64,000 bases of DNA from the NCBI GenBank assembly GCA_022496805.1, contig CM040089.1, forward strand, positions 42,082,372 through 42,146,371, in the 5' to 3' direction. This stretch comes from Pohlia nutans. Its lineage: Eukaryota; Streptophyta; Bryopsida; Bryales; Mniaceae. This document shows positions 38,898 through 50,161 of this stretch, piece after piece (the first letter of the stretch is position 1; each line of letters opens with the position of its first letter). The position numbers were made by a program, and so were the translations under genes. The notes below the pieces were generated by a model. That model made no database searches and was not told the DNA's origin. It saw only the letters and a program-made list of their open reading frames with translations.

Positions 38898-39729
38898 TTA
38901 ACCCTTTAGTGCTTAGGGTGGTTATAGAGGAACCACAGTTTTTGGTGTTTTTTTTTAAAAACTCTCTGTTGAAATAAGGGATATTATTAGTAATATCTAA
39001 CCATATAAATGTTAATCAAACAAGTGCTAATTAAACCTTGATAAGATCGAATTGTTGGATTGAAAGATTATAGTATGTCTTTGAACCTTATAATGTACTC
39101 TTGAAAATGAGATTTTGGAGGGTGTGTGACTTCAAAGTCAAATAGAATTTGGATTAAATTTTCAAAAATGAAAGTGAAGATGTTTAGTAATGACCTCTGT
39201 CAACACCTCTCCAAGGCGGGTTCAGTTCACTAGAATTCTTGTCCCTGTGCACTCTTTTGAGGGTTTTGAGAATTTGAAAAATTCCATTTGATAGAGAGAA
39301 AAATATTTTTGTGAAATCTAAAGTGGTTGGATAGACCGTACCAATAAAAGAGAAAAAAATTCATAGAAAATTAAAAATCCGGCATTATATTTTAATGAAG
39401 TATGAAACAAAGGGTAAATTAGTGCATTGTCACAGTGCATAATACGCACTCTAAATTCTAAAAGAGAAGGATAACACATGGTTGTGGATGGAATTTTGTA
39501 AGCCTTTACTGTATTTTCAAATATTTGCAGTATTTTCACATTTTTTTCATAGGTATTTTGATAGTTGCACAATGCCAAATTGAAAATTTATTTTTTTAGA
39601 AGATGTGTATTATGAACCTCTAAATTTGAACCTCACCATTCAAAATCCAATTCATCACGGATTTTCCGTTATTTGCGTTTTTGATACTTTAGAGAGCATA
39701 AAGTGGTCACTTGAGCACTAAAGGGTTAA
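38898..39729. mobile_element. piggyBac-like MITE, family B
   Basis: 832 bp, TTAA at each side, ends CCCTTTAGTGCTTAGGG and GAGCACTAAAGGG. It is inverted relative to 6945-7764 and follows the previous family-B copy directly through one shared TTAA. Confidence 0.75.
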
Positions 39730-40601
39730 TGACCCAACAACCATTTTGAGATTGTTGTCCATATTTTGTCAACATTTTTTCGCATCAAAAACCTTTTTAT
39801 TTTCCTCTAAATTTATATTTTATTATGTACTGTGAAATGTATTGTCTTTATTTGTTTCGTCATAAAATTCAATTCCAATATTTATTGGTGATTTTTAAAG
39901 ATTGAACAAATGCAACAATTCCTACACCGCGACAAAAAAATTGAGTGACCGTAGCTTGCAATCACCCCTTTGTTGTGTTTTAAACCGCTTTGGGATTGGG
40001 TTGCAACTGGCAAGAACCATTATCACACATTGAAAATTTGAGGGCCTTACTGTATAAGAGCATTGAAGATGCTCTTATACATAAACTTCCACTTGATTTA
40101 TTTTCACCATGATGGTCTTTCAACTAACTCAAAAATATTACATATAGGGTTCTGCACAAAATAACTGATTTGGAGCAAAGGTTTATTGAAAGTGGTAATT
40201 AGCAAAAAGACTGTTTGCAATAACACTCTACTTTCAATTAATCTTTAACAGTGAAATTGGTCTTCCTATAATGTAGAGTGTGCAATCGTGGTAATCAACA
40301 CATTATGTTAGTTGTGTTGCGCGCTCAAGATCTCACAAGCGCAAAGAATGAGCTTGTTAATTCCCGATGAGCAACTTGTACATTAGACCACTTCGGCACG
40401 TGGAATTCCTTTACGTAAAACTATAGATAAGATTAGGTAGAACTAATGGTTACACTGTGACTGACCTTGGCTCCTGGTGAACACTAATGGTTATTGAAGA
40501 AAGTGCTTAGCATAGATGAAGAGTGTGCTCTCGAGTGTGCTTAGCATAAATAAATAGTGACTCACTTCAACTCATATATACCACTTAGGTGCATGGATGC
40601 A
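39730..40601. other. Intergenic DNA with a small perfect hairpin
   Basis: Starts with family-G-like left-end sequence. At 40052-40080 the segment GTATAAGAGCAT-TGAAG-ATGCTCTTATAC forms a perfect 12-bp stem. No gene found. Confidence 0.45.
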
Positions 40602-40603
40602 TA

Positions 40604-41048
40604 AAACTCAGGCAAATTGGAGCCAATTTGCTCCAATAGGCGAAATACACCAAAGGGGGTGGGAAAAATGCTATGTCCAGAACCAAACACCCTCAACCAA
40701 ACAAATCAATGGTGAATAGGTGTAGTGGACCGGCTACAATAACTGGCGAGAAGTGGTGGAGTTGTAACGCTCGTCCTGGCAATGGAAAGACAACTGTGAG
40801 AGCAAGAGTGGCGACCAAGGCTCATAACCATAGTGCTCACTGCGTGAAGATCACGGGGATGTGGCGAAACTTGGATGAACGCTGGCAAAATTTCATCCAT
40901 TCAGATCCGATCTCGGTGCTCTTTGGGCGATAGATCCCCGTAATGCATGTATAATCTGGCGAGTCCTAAGTACTGTGAGGGGCCCATATTTCGCCAGTTT
41001 TGCAATTGCTTAAGCAAACCGGCTCCAATTCGGCATAATTTTTTGCCC
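40604..41048. mobile_element. Possible MITE with GCAAATTGGAGCC ends
   Basis: Subterminal inverted blocks GGCAAATTGGAGCCAATTTG and, on the other strand, GCCGAATTGGAGCCGGTTTG, followed on both sides by GGCGAAATA. The outermost bases align less well, so the borders are approximate. TA is present at both proposed ends. Confidence 0.5.
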
Positions 41049-42131
41049 TACTTGTCACTTCCTCATACCATGACCAATGTCTTTCAAGGACATTCTCTCA
41101 CTTTTATGAAAAGAGATTGAACAATCAACTCGACATCCATTTTTAGTGAGGACCGGGCCGGGTGCCTCATGGGAAGGGGCTCTTGGTGAAGCAAGAGTGT
41201 AACTATCTTCTGATGGGAGTGAAGCTTCCTCTGGGTTTGCTCTTGCATGACTTTTCCAACGTGGGAGATGTTTACAATTGATGTTTGCAACTTTGCATCC
41301 GTTGCACAGAAACCAGTAACATACTTTTCAATAAGAAAGGGAAAGAAAATCAGCAACTCACTTGAACTCTTGAAGCGGTCAGTGTAGTACAAACTACAAA
41401 ATGCCTTGTTTGATATGAGGTTGGATGCATCTAAGTATCTAAGTCATTTTGGAGGGACAGTACAACTAGGTGTCAAATCCCCAAGTCCATGGATATTTAG
41501 CGGTCATGAATGAACTGCATGAAACATCACTCAGTACAGTACTGCAAATTGCAAGGTGACAGGACAGTAACTTTAGACTCAGTTCACAGAATCAACTTTC
41601 TAGTTGATTTTGTAACGTGACTGCCTGAGTCATAGTGATTTCTCGTTTTCAATATTTTAGGCAGTGCAAGTTGTGAAACTTGTGATGATGAAGCAGTACT
41701 TAGTACTTAAAGTACATTCATAATCTGGATGAAAATGAATTATAAATTACTCATCCAAGAATGTACATTCATCCAAATTTTAACAATATACACCTTTTTT
41801 TTCCAGCAATTTTGGTATTGTCAACAATATTTGTGTGGAGCAGAAGAGCAATAAATTGCTTTAAAGTGAAACTCAGATTGTGAGTCCCTTTGTAAGTCCG
41901 AAGAATGTCTAAAAGTGGGAGACGTACTGTGGTCTGTAGGTAGATTTCGCCTGCTTGCAGGATCCAGAATCACCTTCATTGCATCTCATATCCACAGTAC
42001 GGCCATGAGAATTTTCAGCTGGGCACTGAAGGAAATGAATATCCATCACAGGTTTTACAAGAAACAGTCAAAACAACGGACTCTTTTATTCCACAACAAT
42101 TAAAATAAAGAAAGAAACCTTTTACGTAATA
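41049..42131. other. Intergenic DNA
   Basis: No coding exon or element end recognised with confidence. Confidence 0.4.
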
Positions 42132-42270
42132 GGTAATCTTGATTGGGAGGAACGTTATGGGGGAGGAACGTTATGGGTTAGTAATCGGGACCCCAATGGT
42201 GACTCGCGTAGCCAGCTACCATGGAGTTCTGATTATAACCCGTGATGCTCCGACCTATAAAGATTACCTT
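42131..42270. mobile_element. Small inverted-repeat element
   Basis: About 140 bp with inverted ends AGGTAATCTTGATTGGGAGG and AGGTAATCTTTATAGGTCGG (the latter on the opposite strand). Inside the left end a 17-bp unit, GGGAGGAACGTTATGGG, is repeated twice. The target duplication is not clear. Confidence 0.5.
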
Positions 42271-43267
42271 TCAAATTATTTTTTGAGGTTATATGTATTT
42301 TTTACATTATATGTGTTTAGATTTGGAGGTAAATGAAGTGAGAGAGTAATAGGATATATTATAGAATATATTAAGACCCCGAAAAGGTCATAATATGACC
42401 CCGATAAAAATTACGGTTTCCATTAGAATGGTCTCACTTCTTAAATGCCACATCCTAAGCACCCGAAATGTACGTGATTATTTGGGGAATGAAACATTTT
42501 GACCATATATTGGTGCATGTAGAAGTGACATAAAAGGAATACTTGGAGATTGTAGGAGTTGCATTTGTCATACATTGTAATTATCACATTTGAATGCAAC
42601 TTCTTGTGATATAATAGAGTGTGATGAAGTATAATGCAAATTCATTCTTGTAACTTTCAATGATTTTGAGGGGTTTCTCTTACTAGAATGGAATTTCTAA
42701 TGTACTTCTTGTCTCCATTTATGAGAAGATTTTAATGCACTAAAACTCATATTATTTGAACATTCACTAGAATAAAACTAACCATTGTATGAAATGGTTC
42801 TACGGTATATCTCTGTTAAAACTAATATAGATTGCGTGTGAAGTTAACACAATCGCGTTGAAACTAACGTAGATTTAACACAAAACCATTTCAAAAAATG
42901 GAAAATTTTCTTTTAGTGATTGTATGAATGAGTTTTAAATTTTCAAAGTTTTACTAATAGAGTCTTTAAATCATAGGTAGGTTTTGGCTCTAGCTAGCTA
43001 TTGTGTATGATCATGTACTCATGTTTACTACATTATGAATATACACTTGTTAGTAACATTTACTCTGCTTGCGGCCAATTCATAGCATACCCTCAATATT
43101 AGCCAAGTCTTCTACAAGAAAGAGTTCACTATCTTAGAGGAAGAGTTTTGGATTATGTAAGTTGGTTCCCTTGCCATGTTTGATAAGAGAACATAGGATG
43201 TAATATTGGAGAGGGTTTGTAATATTGACCTCTCTTAATCATTGCTACAAATGCATCCTGAGGCAAT
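42271..43267. other. AT-rich intergenic DNA
   Basis: Nothing recognised. Confidence 0.4.
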
Positions 43268-43301
43268 ATACATACATAGATACATAGATACATAGATACA
43301 T

Positions 43302-43357
<56 letters not shown>

Positions 43358-43361
43358 ATAC

Positions 43362-43433
<72 letters not shown>
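43268..43433. repeat. (TACA)n/(TA)n microsatellite
   Basis: ACATACATAGATACATAGAT-type tetranucleotide repeats pass into an uninterrupted TA run of about 60 bp ending at 43433. The 66-codon frame of alternating Tyr-Ile on the minus strand is an artefact of the repeat. Confidence 0.95.
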
Positions 43434-43436
<3 letters not shown>

Positions 43437-44125
43437 TTCTTTCATTTTGGGGTCTTATGGGTCAATTTTGAAAATTTAGGAGCCTACACAAGTTCAGTTC
43501 AAAATAGGGGACAATTTTTTTGCCTTGGGAAATGTTCGTAACACTCATTTAAAGAACTCCAAAGAATTGAGTTATCTGTAAAGTCAAGTGAAGAGAGGGT
43601 TTACGGCTTGGGTTTGACAAAAGAGAGGATCAACTCCTAAATGTGGGAGAGGTGTCGGAACCTAAAAAACAACATAGGCAACAAAGTTTCCAAGCATCGA
43701 AAATGGTGAGAAATTTTTTCTCACCCGCCTTTACCTGCGCGCCCCGGATGTCCAGCTGCATGAGCATGCTTGCCTGACATTTTTGGCTTTTTACAATAAA
43801 TAAAATATGAATTATCAAAACAAAGAAAGGACCCAGCCAGAAAGGAAGTCACAAATAGAAAGGACCTAGCTAACTCACTCACTTACAGATAGAATTTACG
43901 TGTGAAGAGGTCAGGAGTGGGCCGGCTAACATGCCCATAATGACAGATTGAGCTTGCCCATAATAACATGCCCATAATGACTCTGCCCATAAATAACAGA
44001 TTGCCTTGTGTCTTTAGCCCTTGAATAAATGGACTGGACTTTGCGTATCTCAAAATTTTGGTGAACAGTGCACCCATTTTTCAATGAAAGACAGGCTCAC
44101 TTTACGAATAACTCCAATATAGGAA
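43434..44125. other. Intergenic DNA with GCCCATAAT repeats
   Basis: Four irregular copies of GCCCATAA(T) occur within 43932-43992. No gene recognised. Confidence 0.45.
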
Positions 44126-44335
44126 GTGACGTTATAGAAGAATTGGTGAGATAACAGGGAAAAACAAAGGATGTGATATTAGAGAGGGTGTGGTAAGAGA
44201 ACATGGAATATGATATACACGAAAGAGGTACGGGGCAGTGGATGTGGCAGAAGATGTGACATTACAGAAGCTTTGGTGAGATAACAGGGAAGAACAGAGG
44301 TGATATTAAAGAGGGCGTGTTGAAAGATGATAAAC
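44126..44335 (+). repeat. Local duplication, period about 127 bp
   Basis: GTGACGTTATAGAAGAATTG at 44126 recurs diverged at 44254 (GTGACATTACAGAAGCTTTG). Both are followed by GTGAGATAACAGGGAARAAC and GTGATATTARAGAGGG. Two units are visible. Confidence 0.7.
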
Positions 44336-44882
44336 ACGGGGGCGGGCATCCTGTTTGTGATTGGAATTGGTGCGGGGTCTTTCACCCACGAATTGAAAAA
44401 GTGTAGAAATTTATCAACTCCGGAGATGGCATTCGCGAGGAACAGTGTATATACACTACAGATGGAACCGTAGTGCACAATCCATATGGGATAAATAGTG
44501 TCACCAGCCTCTTCAAGCTCCTGAAACGACACATCATCCTCTTCACAACATCTGATGGCGCATGATTCTCGTCCGGCAATGGCACAGGAGAGCCCACACT
44601 ACAGTACTGTACTGTGCACAATTATTCGGTGGTGCTTGGGTGCTGTTCATAACCGTGTTGCCGCAGTTTCCACTCTCTTTGGATCCAACCTGATCGACCC
44701 TGTTCTGCTTCGGTGACGCAGCAAAAGCTTCAAGGTCTTCTTGTCCACACGGTGTCTTTTGGTTGGATTCAGCAAATCATACTTGTCCCCAGTCAGCTGA
44801 CATTGCCGTTAGGTTGTGAACTAACGAACATTCATGACAGGGCCACACAAACAAGTGAAGAGGTAAAACTACTATCCACATG
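44336..44882. other. Intergenic DNA
   Basis: Short frames on the minus strand here are not conserved-looking; nothing recognised. Confidence 0.4.
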
Positions 44883-45103
44883 TTAACCCTTAAACGTAAG
44901 AAAGGAGTGTTTTTGAGTTTTAACTTCAAAATATAAAAGTAATTTACATTCTAAGAATGTAGGAATATACTATTTTTGTCATGGATGATGCTTGAAAAAG
45001 AAAATTCATAAAGACGTTTCTCTAGTACTAACAAGTCATGGTCGAAGTGGTTTGAAAACTCTAAAAAATCAAGCTCAATGGGATGTTGACGTTTAAGAGT
45101 TAA
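44883..45103. mobile_element. piggyBac-like MITE, short
   Basis: 221 bp, TTAA on both sides, inverted ends CCCTTAAACGTAAG and TTGACGTTTAAGAG. No coding capacity. Confidence 0.7.
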
Positions 45104-45975
45104 TTACCTTAAATATAACCTCTCTACTAGTTTATGGTATACCAAAAACTTGATGGAATTATATCAGTTTCGTTGTAAAGTTCAAACATAGCAGAATAAG
45201 TTACCTTGAACCGTCACATGTTGGGTTTTATGTGGCTATCGACGGAGTGGGGTGTAGACAAGTAGAAGATCTGGTTAAGATCGAACAGGTGAGCAGGAGA
45301 TAGAGTAACTATTTGGTAAAGGGAGAAAAGTAAATGAAAATGCGAGAATGGGAAAGTGATGAACTTGGGATTCAACGAAGATGAATGACTGAATGAACAT
45401 GCACAATGAAGGAAGTTACAAGATGTGCGCGGGGGTGTAACCGACGGTCCCAACAAAACCGGCCGATCTCCAGCGACCCGTGTGAAGTGAGACCAGACCC
45501 TCTTGCTTCTCCCTGTCCACGCCTCCCCGCTTCAACACAGATGAATTCACACCAATCTGGATCCAGAATTCAGTAAGCTTGCCTTGTTGAATGTTGATGA
45601 TCAGCATCTACTCATCAACCACCCAGTGATGAGGGTCCGTTGTATCGATCAATAGTGCAATTGCCAAATGAATCTGAGTTGATACACTTGGAGCTTGTTG
45701 CCATCAGAATTCGTCACATCATATTCTTAAACGAGAAAAGAGTCGCAATGTAAGTAATCCAAATGTGAACTCATTATTCAGAAACTTGTGAACATTAGCA
45801 GAATTTTCTGGAGCGTGGCAATGGGCAAAACAGAGTCGAGTTCTACGTAATTATGATTGAACATCATGAGTATATTGTTTTTTTCCAATTAGAAACTATG
45901 AACTTGAGGGGATGGTGCTATACTGCAGATCTCATGTAGGTTGCTCAGTTTGAGAAGTGGTCTTTGTCTCCAGCC
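45104..45975. other. Upstream region of the PAR1 gene
   Basis: Expected to hold the promoter and 5' UTR of the plus-strand PAR1 gene. No clear TATA box or other element could be assigned. Confidence 0.4.
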
Positions 45976-47650
45976 ATGGCGAATCGTCATCTGGCATCCG
46001 TTCCACTCCTTTTCGGCCTTCTGTTAATCTTTGTTGGCGCCACACTTGGTGAGCACTCAATTTACGCCATCTAAACCAATTTCGAAATGACATAAACATA
46101 TATTAATATCATGTGGAGGCGTTGACATATGCTCGATGTCATTTGATGCCTGCAGGGAAGTTGGAGTGTGAAGACCTGTCAATTGAGGATTGTGCGTTTT
46201 CAGTGGCCTCGTCGGGAACACGCTGTGTGTTGGAGAATTATAAAGGCAAAGATGGTTCCATACATTATGAATGCCAGGTACCACATCATAGCACACGAGG
46301 ATGAACACCATTTCAGTCCATCCTTTGACCAGAAATTAAAATTCTTTTTGACACTGTCTGGCTCCAATGTACGTTGTTGTGCAGTCATCAATTATAATGG
46401 CGGAGAAACAAGAAGAGTGGATAGAATCCGACGAGTGCATCAGTGCATGTGGCCTAGAGCGCATGTCTGTGGGACTCTCCACCGATTTGCTACTGGATTC
46501 GCACTTTGCCGACATGTTTTGCTCTGCTGAGTGCCTCAACAACTGCCCCAACTTGATCGATCTCTACATCAGCCTCGCTGCCGGCGAAGGTACGAGTCAT
46601 TCCCACCTGAATCACCAAAACTCTCACACCATGTTCAAACAGAGCAATCAACAGGGTCCTCAGTACAACAAAATTTTATACTGTAACATCATAAAGAAAA
46701 TCTTCACCATGATTCACGAGGTCGTCTACCTCCTCCATACCCTACAACAGATCCCGGCCGCTTACACCGGCCACTATCACTGAAAACCGGCGTACGTTAC
46801 CGAAGTGGGCCGCTTACACCCGATTTTCAGTGATAATGGCCGGTGTAAACGACCTGGATCTGTTGTAGTGATCAATATGAACATTGTGACCACCGTATGG
46901 ATACCTGAAGAATGGAAGAGATTCTCTTTGTGATGTTTAAAAGCTCCAATTTTACTGAAATCACTAATACTTGTGCAAAATCCTTGCTGAAACAAAATTA
47001 AAATAACAATAATATTGCGGATGCTAGCTGCTCCAACTGATCAGGAGGATGAATCAGCATTTTGTTCAATTGGTCTTTCTGCAGGAATGTACCTCCCGCA
47101 GCTGTGCAAGATGCACAGGACACGGCGAGTGATAGCGGACCCCGTGAAGAAGGCCATGGACGCGGAGTATCTGCGCAGCCTGCTGCCCAAGCTCATCAGC
47201 AGCAGCGACGCCATGGCGCCCGGAGCAAGTCCCATCCCTGAGAACGGCTGGTTACCGAAGGGACCTGATTACCGTGGCTATGGCGGCACCACAGGCTCAC
47301 CAACAACAGGACCTGGGTCCGAGCTCCCTGAAACAGCCCCTGCAGCATCTCCAGTGGCAGGCAGCGACACGGTCATTCCACCTCCACAGGCATCGTCACC
47401 CTCACCCTCAGCCAGCAGCAAACGCCCCTTCTTCTTCATCACTCCTACAGTTCCATCGGCCACAAGTGCTGAACAATCCAGGACACAATCCCAGCCCCTG
47501 TCGTCGTCCTCCATAGAAAGTGCCACGGCGCCAGCGGTACCTGAAAGCTCCGAGCTCGACGTTTCCTGGCAGCAGGAACTCACAAAACTGCCTGATCGTC
47601 ATCACCTCAACGAAGAGGATCAGTATCTCTACGAAACATACTTCCACTGA
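45976..47650 (+). CDS. PAR1-family secreted cysteine-rich protein (4 exons)
   Basis: Member of the plant PAR1 (photoassimilate-responsive protein 1) family. These are small secreted cysteine-rich proteins, first described as sugar-responsive; the biochemical role is unknown. Exons: 45976-46048, 46156-46277, 46385-46589, 47085-47650; phases join (1/0/1) to give 321 residues. Residues 1-24 (MANRHLASVPLLFG...) form a signal peptide. The PAR1 core runs to about residue 170, with CAFSVASSGTRCVLE, WIESDECISACGLER, FCSAECLNNCPNLIDLY and LAAGEGMYLPQLC giving at least ten cysteines. The start is the ATG opening the signal peptide. Odd: the last 110 or so residues are rich in Pro, Ser, Thr and Gly. As I recall, most family members stop soon after the core, so this tail would be an extension. 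Confidence 0.93.
46745..46865. mobile_element. Palindromic MITE in PAR1 intron 3
   Basis: 121 bp, flanked by TA. The arms CAACAGATCCCGGCCGCTTA and the following CACCGGCC...TATCACTGAAAA are mirrored with few mismatches on the other side. It lies in intron 3 (46590-47084). An RNA copy would fold into one long hairpin. Confidence 0.75.
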
Positions 47651-47778
47651 TTGAAATTATGCAGGCTAATCTCTGAACTAATTCTCTTGCGTATCTTGTA
47701 AATCGGTCGATCACAATTAATCCAACCGCCTTAGGCCAGGATACACTTACTTGGTTGATCGTTTTGAAATTTGTTTAA

Positions 47779-47784
47779 AATAAA
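47779..47784 (+). terminator. Candidate poly(A) signal of PAR1
   Basis: AATAAA 129 bp after the PAR1 stop codon, in a T-rich context. Confidence 0.5.
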
Positions 47785-47832
47785 GTTTCAGTTTGTTTGT
47801 TGGAGTGCCGTCTTCCACGACAACTTACGGTC

Positions 47833-49296
47833 ATGTACAGACCAGTTGCATGGGACTGGTACCTATGGCATGCGGCTGGGCTCCTTCCATTCAATCACGA
47901 GTTTCAGGCGGTGAGTTCCAACATTAATTTCTCACTGTGGTTGATAGAAGGTAAGTTAGAATGTTGTAGACCGTTCACTTCCCATAGGCCTTTTCTTTGA
48001 AGGGGCCTGCACATGTGCAATGATGACTAAACTAATAGACTCCCATTTGCAGCCTAAGCTAGCATCCTGAGCTAATTATATCAACTGTCTCTGTAATACT
48101 AACCAAATTGCAATAGTTACAATTTTTTTTATTGGCAGCCTGACATCACGGTGTCAATTCGGTTTTTCACAAGTGCTCCGTATGTGAGAGTCAACCCAAA
48201 CCTAATACTTGGGTTGCAATCTCAACAGATAGCAAGGTACTAAGGTCACCCTGACGACACTCTTTACCAAATTCTTAAATTGCCAAATTCCCTGCTTGGC
48301 AAGGACGACTGATCTGTAGGCTCCATAGAGAATCTGTCGCTAGCTAGCTAGCTGCTGTCCGACCTTGATAACCAACTTCTGATAAGATTCCAGAATATTC
48401 CATAACAGGGTGATTCAGGAGACCCATTTGGGTTATAAAGGAATTATGTCACGGTCTGGATAATTCAATTTATAGGTAGGTGGCTCATCACTTTGTACAT
48501 ATCAAGGGTCTCGTACACTCAGTTAATTAGCATGCAAATGGGGATACGAATGATGTTAGTAGCCTTCATTTTGGTTTCAAGACGAGCCAGCCCTCAACGT
48601 TATAATACACAATAAGTTGATAAGTCTAAAGAGCCTGTTTGATACTAAAGAGCCAATTTGGTCAGTGTTAAGAGTCTAGGGTATCTGTGAACGTTGAATG
48701 TTCTCTGTTTGATTGATTTGCGGTGTTGAAGACGATCTTAGTCCAGTGATATATCTAGAGGCTGGGTACTACTATACGTCCCTCATGTGCTGCAAGGACT
48801 GTGACTTGTGGTAGCGATTAGGTTGTGGCCCTCATCATTACCATGGGTCATGAGGATCTGCTGAAGATACATGGGACATTTGATCATGATTTCCTGTTAT
48901 TGGTGAAGAAGGTGTGGGAGGGCCAGGGGATGGTAGACCTCCAAACTCACTAGACAAGTGTACATACACATGAATGCTGCAAGCTGGTTTTCACCGTCTT
49001 CACCGTGAGTCTTCTCTTTGGATGCAGTTTCTTGAATCATCTACAGTGTCTCTACATTGATGTAAGTTGCTGCTGAGGCCTATGTTGAAAACGGGCTTCT
49101 TCGTTCTCACTTTCTAAAAATTCCCTCTCTTCTTCCAATGCAGACCTTGACATTGACAGACCAGGTTTTGAGCGACTTTTTTAATGTGTTTCTCAACGTG
49201 TTTTTCAACTGTTTGATACTGGTCACGTTTGCCTGCTACTTCGCCATGTTGCACGAGAGCCCTCCAGGATCTAACTTCACATTGCTGCTTATCTAA
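47833..49296 (+). CDS. Possible small spliced gene, unknown function
   Basis: Weak model built from separate exon-like pieces. 47833-47910 encodes MYRPVAWDWYLWHAAGLLPF... and ends at a GTGAGT donor. 48843-48911 encodes MGHEDLLKIHGTFDHDFLLL... and ends before GTGTGG. A short piece begins at 49028 after a TGCAG acceptor. 49144-49296 follows ATGCAG, encodes a hydrophobic stretch (DFFNVFLNVFFNCLILVTFA) and ends FAMLHESPPGSNFTLLLI-stop. The phases can be joined, but the internal acceptors are poor. No family is recognised. The last part is echoed at 49335-49377 with mostly synonymous changes, which favours coding. It may be a real gene, a relic or chance. Confidence 0.25.
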
Positions 49297-49447
49297 ATCT
49301 CAACGTCAGTGGTTTTGAATTGCTCGCGGACAGTTTCGCCATGTTACACGAAACGCCAGGCTCCAACTTCACGATCTGAATGATCTGTTGACCAACAAGA
49401 GGACAGGAACTGCTAGTATTGAGACCACAAGTGTTGATCCTGGAACC

Positions 49448-50161
49448 ATGGGAGTGGAGGCTACGGCAACAGGAGACACGGTGGGGGATTCCAAGCACTG
49501 CACCAACAACGTTAACAACTGTAAGGTGAATGAGGCAGTGGACAGCGAGAAAGGAATTGCAGATCACGAGAGCCTGGACATCCAGAACAAACGCCGCAAG
49601 CTGAGAAAATGCTGCACGTGGTGCGGGATTCCGGCTCTGGTGGTGGCCATCGTGATCATCGCGCTGAGCCAAACCATCTTCAAGTTCCGGGACCCAGACA
49701 TCACGCTGTCCGAGGTGCGATTCAGCGGGGTGAAGGTGGACTACTCCAAGCCCCTGAGCCCGGCGTCTGTGAACGCGTCCCTGTCGGCCAACATGAACGT
49801 GTACAACCCCAACCACTACAACTTCAAGTTCACCAACAGCACCATCCATGTGGTGTACCACGACGTCATGGTGGGCAATATCTCCATGCCGGCCGGGGAG
49901 CTCCAACCTGGAAAATCCGTGGCCTTGCCTGCTCTTGTTACCGTGGGCTCCTTGAACCTCGGTAGCTCCATGAGCAATTTGTACCAAGACTTTGTGAAGA
50001 ATCAGCTCCCCTTCGCCATGCGCGTCGACATTCCCGGCCGCGTCAATGTGGTTCACCTTTTCAAGCACGACGTGGTCCTCGAGTATCACTGCGATGTCAC
50101 CTTCTGGGTTGGCAACTCGTCCATGAAGGACTATCTGTGCTGGAAGAAGGTCCACATGTAG
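49448..50161 (+). CDS. LEA_2 / NDR1-HIN1-like membrane-anchored protein
   Basis: Intronless, 237 residues. Residues 1-50 are hydrophilic, followed by a basic/cysteine patch (KRRKLRKCCTWCG) and a membrane segment at about 60-78 (IPALVVAIVIIALSQTIF). The LEA_2 beta-sandwich domain follows from about 85 to 230, with the typical NPN motif in NVYNPNHYNFKF (residues 117-128). This is the architecture of NDR1/HIN1-like proteins, which sit in the plasma or endomembrane with the LEA_2 domain outside or in the lumen and are linked to stress and defence; the exact role is not predictable. The ATG at 49448 is the first in frame. Codons are GC-rich against AT-rich surroundings, which also explains the long antisense open frame. 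Four Asn-X-Ser/Thr sites lie in the domain. Confidence 0.88.
   Translation: MGVEATATGDTVGDSKHCTNNVNNCKVNEAVDSEKGIADHESLDIQNKRRKLRKCCTWCGIPALVVAIVIIALSQTIFKFRDPDITLSEVRFSGVKVDYSKPLSPASVNASLSANMNVYNPNHYNFKFTNSTIHVVYHDVMVGNISMPAGELQPGKSVALPALVTVGSLNLGSSMSNLYQDFVKNQLPFAMRVDIPGRVNVVHLFKHDVVLEYHCDVTFWVGNSSMKDYLCWKKVHM

Larger units (their letters stand above)
37560..38901. mobile_element. Family B TTAA element with a nested element
   Basis: Runs opposite to the copy at 6945-7764. Homology covers about 37560-37783 and 38353-38901, ending with ACTAAAGGATTAA. The left terminus is lost. The break at an internal TTAA is filled by the element at 37784-38352. The last TTAA is shared with the next family-B copy. 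Confidence 0.65.

Noticed and set aside
43245..43445. 66-codon frame of Tyr-Ile repeats
   Set aside because: Translation of the TA/TACA microsatellite.
46367..46783. 138-codon frame on the plus strand
   Set aside because: It is PAR1 exon 3 read through into intron 3 and the MITE; the spliced model fits the family.
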